Origin: Azohydromonas aeria
GTDB lineage: Bacteria > Pseudomonadota > Gammaproteobacteria > Burkholderiales > Burkholderiaceae_C
Length of the DNA: 64,000 nucleotides
Assembly (NCBI RefSeq): GCF_009760915.1
Contig: NZ_VIDQ01000010.1
Coordinates: 62,001 to 126,000, forward strand
Direction of reading: 5' to 3'
The position numbers were made by a program, and so were the translations under genes. A model generated the notes under the pieces. It made no database searches and was not told where the DNA came from. It saw only the letters and a list, made by a program, of their open reading frames with translations. This document shows, piece after piece, positions 58,287-64,000 of this stretch. Position 1 is the first letter of the stretch. The number at the start of each line of letters is the position of its first letter.

Positions 58287-58901
58287 TCAGCCCTTGCCGC
58301 CGGACTTGTTGCGCTCGGCCAGACGGGCGATCAGGCCGTCGATGCCGCCGGCGGCGATCTCCTGCGCGAAGCTGCTCCTGTACTGCTCGACCATCCACAC
58401 GCCGGCGACGTTGACGTCGTAGATCTTCCAGGCGTCGCCGGCCTTCTCCAGGCGGTAGTCGAGCTGCACCGGCTCGTTGCCCCCGCGCACCTCGGTGCGC
58501 ACCACGACTTCGGGGTCGGCGGCGTTGCCGCGGAAGGGCTTGAGCGCGATGGTCTGGTTCTTGACCTGCGTGAGCGCGCCGGCGTAGGTGCGCACCAGCA
58601 GCGTCTTGAACTCTTCCTGCAGCCGCTGCTGCTGCTGCGGCGTGGCGGTGCGCCAGGGGCGGCCCACCACGGTGGCGGTCATGCGCTGGAAGTTCACGTG
58701 CGGCAGCACCTTGGAGTCCACCAGGGCGCGGATGCGGCCCACGTCGCCGCCCTGCACGGCCTGGTCGGACTTGATGGACTGCAGCACCTCGTCGGAGAGC
58801 TGGCGCACGAAGGCATCGGGCGCGACGGCCTGCGCGTGCAGCGCGCCGGCGAACAGGAAGGTGCCCAGGAAGGCGAAAAGGCTCAGGAGCTTTCGGATCA
58901 C
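58287..58901 (-). CDS. mlaC: Phospholipid-binding protein MlaC
   Basis: This 204-aa periplasmic carrier moves phospholipid between MlaA and the inner-membrane MlaFEDB complex. The signal peptide is MIRKLLSLFAFLGTFLFAGALHA. MlaC-family features are VLPHVNFQRMTATVVGRPWR, EEFKTLLVRTYAGAL and AWKIYDVNVAGVWMVEQYRSSF. The start is GTG 58901 with GAAGGA upstream; the earlier in-frame ATG would add a charged tail before the signal. Confidence 0.93.
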   Translation of the reverse strand: MIRKLLSLFAFLGTFLFAGALHAQAVAPDAFVRQLSDEVLQSIKSDQAVQGGDVGRIRALVDSKVLPHVNFQRMTATVVGRPWRTATPQQQQRLQEEFKTLLVRTYAGALTQVKNQTIALKPFRGNAADPEVVVRTEVRGGNEPVQLDYRLEKAGDAWKIYDVNVAGVWMVEQYRSSFAQEIAAGGIDGLIARLAERNKSGGKG

Positions 58902-58977
58902 GGAATTCGTTCCTTCAGTTGAGGCGCGGCGCCGGTGCGGCGCCACGAAGTTCCAACGCGCGAGGGGCGGTTGCGGT

Positions 58978-59853
58978 TCACCGCGCCGGCGCGGGCGCCG
59001 GAGCCGGCGCCGAGGCCGGCGGCGCGACGGGGTTCAGGCTCCCTGGGGCATCCTGCGTGCCGGCACTGGCCGCGCCGGCGTCGGCCTCGTCCTCGGGGCT
59101 CGCCTCTTCGGGCGGATCGCCGTCGTAGACGAGGCTGCGCCGGCGCGTGAGGTAGGCATCGCGGATGAACTGGTACTTGTCCAGCGCGATGTCGTCCACG
59201 ACCCGGCCGGCCTCCAGCAGTTCGGAGCGGCGGTGCACCACCTGCACGGTCGTGGCGGCCGCCTTGTCCGCGGTGGGGCCGAACAGCACGGCGCTGGGCG
59301 AGGTCTGCAGGTCCAGCGCGAGGCCGGCGGTGTCGCGCAGCGAGGATGCGCCCAGCAGCGGCAGCACCAGGTAGGGCCCGGAGCCGGCGCCCCAGCGGCC
59401 CAGCGTCTGGCCGAAGTCCTCGCTCTGGCGCTCCAGCCCCATCGGCGTGGCCCAGTCCACCAGGCCCAGCAGCCCGAAGGTGGTGTTGACCAGCACGCGG
59501 AAGCTCATCGAGATGCCCGCCTCGCCCTTGCCCTGCAGGAACTGGTTCAGGGCCGACCAGGCGTCGGCGAAATTGCCGATGAAGTTGCCCACCCCGGTGC
59601 GCACCGGCGAGGGCACCACGTCGCGGTAGGCCGTGGCCACGGGCTGCAGCACCGTGCGGTCCAGCGCCTCGTTGAAGCTGAAGATCGGGCGGTTGAAGCC
59701 CTCCCAAGGGTCGGCCGGCGAGCGCAGGCCCGGCCCCCGCGCCGACGTGGGCGCCGAAGCCGCCGGCGGGGCCGCTTCGGGGGACGGTTGCGCCTGCGCC
59801 AGGCTGCCGCTCAGCAGCACGGTGGCCAGCGTCAGGGAAGCGGCGTGCTTCAT
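58978..59853 (-). CDS. mlaA: Outer-membrane phospholipid retrieval protein MlaA (VacJ)
   Basis: This 291-aa protein shows the MlaA core ADPWEGFNRPIFSFNEALDR, GNFIGNFADAWSALNQFLQGK and GPYLVLPLLGASSLRDTAGLALD. The N-terminus is a signal peptide, but I see no lipobox cysteine, so it may not be a lipoprotein as in E. coli. The C-terminus is acidic, then Pro/Ala-rich. It sits between mlaD and mlaC, whereas in E. coli mlaA is elsewhere. Confidence 0.93.
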   Translation of the reverse strand: MKHAASLTLATVLLSGSLAQAQPSPEAAPPAASAPTSARGPGLRSPADPWEGFNRPIFSFNEALDRTVLQPVATAYRDVVPSPVRTGVGNFIGNFADAWSALNQFLQGKGEAGISMSFRVLVNTTFGLLGLVDWATPMGLERQSEDFGQTLGRWGAGSGPYLVLPLLGASSLRDTAGLALDLQTSPSAVLFGPTADKAAATTVQVVHRRSELLEAGRVVDDIALDKYQFIRDAYLTRRRSLVYDGDPPEEASPEDEADAGAASAGTQDAPGSLNPVAPPASAPAPAPAPAR

Positions 59854-59905
59854 GGCGGGGCTCCTGTCAGGGACGGTGGCGGGACACGGGAACAGCATGC
59901 CCGAT

Positions 59906-60415
59906 TCAGGGCTTGGCCGCCGGGGCACCGCCGCCGTTGCCGTTGCCCGTGCCGCCGCCGGCATCGGCAGCCCTGCTGAAGAGGAACTGGCCGATCAGGT
60001 TCTCCAGCACCACGGCCGACTGCGTCTGCGTGATGGTGGCGCCAGCGGCGAGCATGGCGTCCTCGGCGCCGGGCTCGATGCCCAGGTACTGGTCGCCCAG
60101 CAGGCCGGAGGTCAGGATCTTGGCCGAGGAGTCGCGCGGGAACTGCACGCCCTGGAACACCTGGAACACCACCAGGCCCTGGTAGGTCTTGGGGTCCAGC
60201 GTGATCGAGGTCACCCGCCCCACCGTCACGCCGGCGCTGCGCACCGGCGCGCGCGGCTTGAGGCCGCCGATGTTGTCGAAGCGCGCCTGTAGCGTGTAGG
60301 CCTCGCGCTCGCCGAAGGTGGCCAGGTTGGCGGCCTTGAGCGCCAGGAACAGCAGCGCCGCCAGCCCCAGCAGCACGAAGCCGCCCACCAGGATCTCGAT
60401 GCTTTTCTTTGCCAT
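59906..60415 (-). CDS. mlaD: Phospholipid transport MCE protein MlaD
   Basis: This 169-aa protein has one N-terminal membrane helix (residues about 7-27) and one MCE domain (about 38-115: YTLQARFDNIGGLKPRAPVRSAGV ... GLLGDQYLGIEPG). MlaD forms the periplasmic hexamer of the complex. The C-terminal tail is Gly/Asn-rich. It follows mlaE after 38 nt. Confidence 0.95.
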   Translation of the reverse strand: MAKKSIEILVGGFVLLGLAALLFLALKAANLATFGEREAYTLQARFDNIGGLKPRAPVRSAGVTVGRVTSITLDPKTYQGLVVFQVFQGVQFPRDSSAKILTSGLLGDQYLGIEPGAEDAMLAAGATITQTQSAVVLENLIGQFLFSRAADAGGGTGNGNGGGAPAAKP

Positions 60416-60453
60416 GGAATGCTTGTCTTGGATTCAGGAGTCCGGGTGCGCCG

Positions 60454-61245
60454 TCAGGGCGTGGAGAACATCAGCGCGGTGAGGATGAAGTCCATCGCCA
60501 ACACGCCCAGCGAGGAGATCACCACCGTGCGCGTGGTGGCATACGCCACGCCTTCGGGCGTCGCGGCGGTCTCGTAGCCCTGGTACAGCGCCACGAAGGT
60601 GCAGATCACGCCGAACACGATGCTCTTGACCAGGCCGTTGCCCACGTCGCGCCAGACGTCCACCCGGCCCTGCATGATCGACCAGAAGTTGCCCGAGTCG
60701 ACGCCGATGAGCAGCACCGCCACGACGTAGGCGCCCAGGATGCCGATGGCCGAGAACATCGCCGCCAGCAGCGGCATGGCCACCACGCCGCCGATGAAGC
60801 GCGGCGCCAGCACGCGCGCGCGCGGGTCGATGGCCATCATCTCCATGGCCGCGAGCTGCTCGCCGGCCTTCATCAGCCCGATCTCGGCCGTCAGCGACGT
60901 GCCCGCGCGCCCGGCGAACAGCAGCGCCGCCACCACGGGACCGAGCTCGCGCACCAGCGCCAGGTTGACGATCAGGCCCAGCGACTCGGTCGCGCCGTAG
61001 GTCACCAGCGCGTAGTACATCTGCAGCGCCAGCACGAAGCCCACCGACATGCCCGAGGCCAGGATGATCAGCAGCGACAGGTTGCCGATGGCGTGCAGCT
61101 GCGCGATCACCAGCGGGAAGCGCGCCAGCGCCGCCGGCGTGGCGCGCAGCAGGTCGATGAAGAAGAAGGCCGCGTGGCCGAGCGCGCGCAGCATCAGCAG
61201 GGTGCCGGCGCCCAGCCGCGCCAGTGCGTCCAGGGGGGTCTTCAT
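60454..61245 (-). CDS. mlaE: Phospholipid transport permease MlaE
   Basis: This 263-aa MlaE-type permease has about five membrane spans and the family core [46 protein letters not shown] and [25 protein letters not shown]. The ATG at 61245 overlaps the mlaF stop (ATGA). Confidence 0.95.
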   Translation of the reverse strand: MKTPLDALARLGAGTLLMLRALGHAAFFFIDLLRATPAALARFPLVIAQLHAIGNLSLLIILASGMSVGFVLALQMYYALVTYGATESLGLIVNLALVRELGPVVAALLFAGRAGTSLTAEIGLMKAGEQLAAMEMMAIDPRARVLAPRFIGGVVAMPLLAAMFSAIGILGAYVVAVLLIGVDSGNFWSIMQGRVDVWRDVGNGLVKSIVFGVICTFVALYQGYETAATPEGVAYATTRTVVISSLGVLAMDFILTALMFSTP

Positions 61246-62075
61246 GCCGCGCTCCGCTTGCCGGCGGCGCCGGCCACGCCGAAGTCCTGCGCCAGCGCCG
61301 GCGCGGGGAAATGGAACTTCACCGGGCCGTCGGGCTCGCCGCGCACGAACTGGCGCACCTCGGGGTCGGTGGAGGCCATGACTTCCGCCGGCGTGCCCTG
61401 CGCCACGATGCGCCCGCCCGGCGCGGCCATCAGGATCACGTGGTCGCTGATGGCCATGCACTCCGGAATGTCGTGCGACACCACCAGCGAGGTCGCGCCC
61501 GTGGCGTCGTTGAGCTTGCGGATCAGGTTGGCCGCAACCCCCATGGAGATCAGGTCCAGCCCCGCGAAGGGCTCGTCGTACATGATCAGGTCCGGGTCCA
61601 GCGCGATGGCGCGCGCCAGCGCGATGCGCCGCGCCATGCCGCCCGACACCTCCGAGATGCGCAGCCGCGCCGCGCCGCGCAGGCCCACGGCGTTGAGCTT
61701 CATCAGCACGATGTCGCGGATCAGCGCCTCGGGCAGCCCGGTGTGCTCGCGCAGCGGGAAGGCCACGTTGTCGAACACGTCCAGGTCGGTGAAGAGCGCG
61801 CCGAACTGGAACAGCATGCCCATGCGCCGGCGCAGCCGCAGCAGCTGGCTTCGGTTGCGCGCGTTGACGACCTCGCCGTCGAAGCGCACCTGGCCCGACG
61901 AGGGCGCGGCGATGCCGCCGATGAGCCGCAGCAGCGTGGTCTTGCCGCAACCCGAGCCGCCCAGGATGGCCGTGACCTTGCCGCGCGGAAAGCGCAGGCT
62001 CACGTCGTTGAGGATCAGCCGACGGGCGTCATAGCCGAAGCTGACATGGTCGATCTCGATCAAGGAGTCGGGCAT
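61242..62075 (-). CDS. mlaF: Phospholipid transport ATPase MlaF
   Basis: This 277-aa ATPase shows Walker [13 protein letters not shown] near residue 39, signature [32 protein letters not shown] and an MlaF-type insert. It powers the complex at the inner membrane. It is first in mlaFEDACB. A strong gltD terminator lies 40-80 nt upstream, so the mla operon has its own promoter or relies on read-through. Confidence 0.95.
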   Translation of the reverse strand: MPDSLIEIDHVSFGYDARRLILNDVSLRFPRGKVTAILGGSGCGKTTLLRLIGGIAAPSSGQVRFDGEVVNARNRSQLLRLRRRMGMLFQFGALFTDLDVFDNVAFPLREHTGLPEALIRDIVLMKLNAVGLRGAARLRISEVSGGMARRIALARAIALDPDLIMYDEPFAGLDLISMGVAANLIRKLNDATGATSLVVSHDIPECMAISDHVILMAAPGGRIVAQGTPAEVMASTDPEVRQFVRGEPDGPVKFHFPAPALAQDFGVAGAAGKRSAA

Positions 62076-62113
62076 CAGGAAGGCACAAGATCACGCGAAC
62101 CTTGCGCCCGCGC

Positions 62114-62153
62114 AAAAAAAGAAAGACCCGCGAGCAGAAATGCCGGCGGGTCT
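62114..62153 (-). terminator. Intrinsic terminator after gltD
   Basis: On the minus strand AGACCCGC (62153-62146) pairs with GCGGGTCT (62131-62124), an 8-bp perfect stem with a 14-nt loop, followed by TTCTTTTTTT. It lies about 140 nt after the gltD stop. The remaining 62154-62290 holds no gene I can see. Confidence 0.85.
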
Positions 62154-62290
62154 GGATTGTCTCATGCACGCCCGTGGGCCTTCGGGCAGCGTTGCTGCGG
62201 TGCAGCAAGCCGTAAGCCCATCCGGCGCGGACATCTGGGAGCAACAGGGCCGTGCACGCATGCACGCCCCGTTGCGCCGGCGCTTTCGTC

Positions 62291-63757
<1,467 letters not shown>

Positions 63758-63886
63758 GATGTTTCTCTACCTTCGCTGATCGTTGGCCGCCGCGCGGGAG
63801 CGCCGCCTTGCATGGCTGCGCCCGCGCGGCCCGGACGGCGCGGCCCGGCGCCCTTCTCAGGGCACCGGCCGCGGCCGGCCGCCTCT

Positions 63887-64000
63887 TTACTTCGCCGGGA
63901 CGCTGCCCGCGGCCTTGGCCTCGGGGGCCTTGGCCTTGGCGATGGTGGCGCCGGCCTCGCGGCGCGCCGCCATCTCGCCCAGGGCGCGCTTGTACTCGTG
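63887..64000 (-). CDS. gltB: Glutamate synthase large subunit, C-terminal end only
   Basis: The last 37 codons are visible, reading HEYKRALGEMAARREAG and then an Ala/Lys-rich tail, and end at TAA 63887-63889. The match to the GltB C-terminus and the position just upstream of gltD support the call. The rest lies beyond the window. Confidence 0.85.
   Translation of the reverse strand, partial: HEYKRALGEMAARREAGATIAKAKAPEAKAAGSVPAK

Noticed and set aside
63758..63886. Small gene or riboswitch between gltB and gltD
   Set aside because: The 129 nt are very GC-rich with several imperfect inverted repeats, but there is no reading frame with a ribosome site and no known riboswitch pattern.

Overview
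The window is GC-rich, gene-dense chromosomal DNA from a betaproteobacterium, most likely Burkholderiales and probably Comamonadaceae. The evidence is gene content and order: hrcA/nadK/recN/rapZ, mutY/mutM/lolB/ispE/tRNA-Gln/prs/rplY/pth, bolA/murA followed by hisGDCBHAF, and gltBD next to a six-gene mla operon. Many genes are joined by 1-4 nt overlaps (ATGA, GTGA, TTGA, TGATG), which implies translational coupling. No phage, transposase, integrase, CRISPR array or rRNA was seen.

Layout. 1-440: 5' part of a lipoprotein gene. 555-3833: a gltIJKL-type amino-acid ABC importer read leftward. 3891-8354: an ATM1-type ABC exporter, an acyl-CoA thioesterase, a crotonase, an HNH nuclease and a glycine-zipper lipoprotein. 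8389-10490: a small stress-like group (orphan 79-aa protein, host-attachment family protein, CBS-pair protein, DUF4142 protein). 10689-14424: a response regulator and a CHASE3/GAF/PAS HisKA_2 kinase. 14461-15860: divergent LysR regulator and DoxX protein. 15922-19063: an accessory segment with a DUF1016 PD-(D/E)xK nuclease followed 7 nt later by a strikingly AT-rich nuclease-helicase (DUF2075 type), ending beside a tRNA with CAU anticodon. This is the best candidate in the window for a poorly described defence system.

19235-33892: housekeeping genes for the heat-shock repressor, NAD kinase, DNA repair (recN, mutY, mutM), RapZ, outer-membrane lipoprotein insertion (lolB), isoprenoid synthesis (ispE), tRNA-Gln, PRPP synthesis (prs), L25 and peptidyl-tRNA hydrolase. 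33951-44974: a long leftward gene series with an ABC-2 exporter, bolA/ibaG, murA, hisGDCBHAF, then rsmD, coaD and a ferredoxin. PRPP from Prs is the substrate of HisG.

45079-57825: a Uma2 nuclease, an aminopeptidase coupled to a molybdopterin oxidoreductase, an M20 amidohydrolase, a DUF2817 peptidase, an orphan protein, a repeat-bearing gap, and a sugar-phosphate regulon (HAD phosphatase, pgi, tal, divergent zwf and an RpiR/HexR-like regulator) with a perfect palindrome in the tal-zwf promoter region. 57964-64000: mlaFEDACB (phospholipid transport), gltD and the end of gltB.
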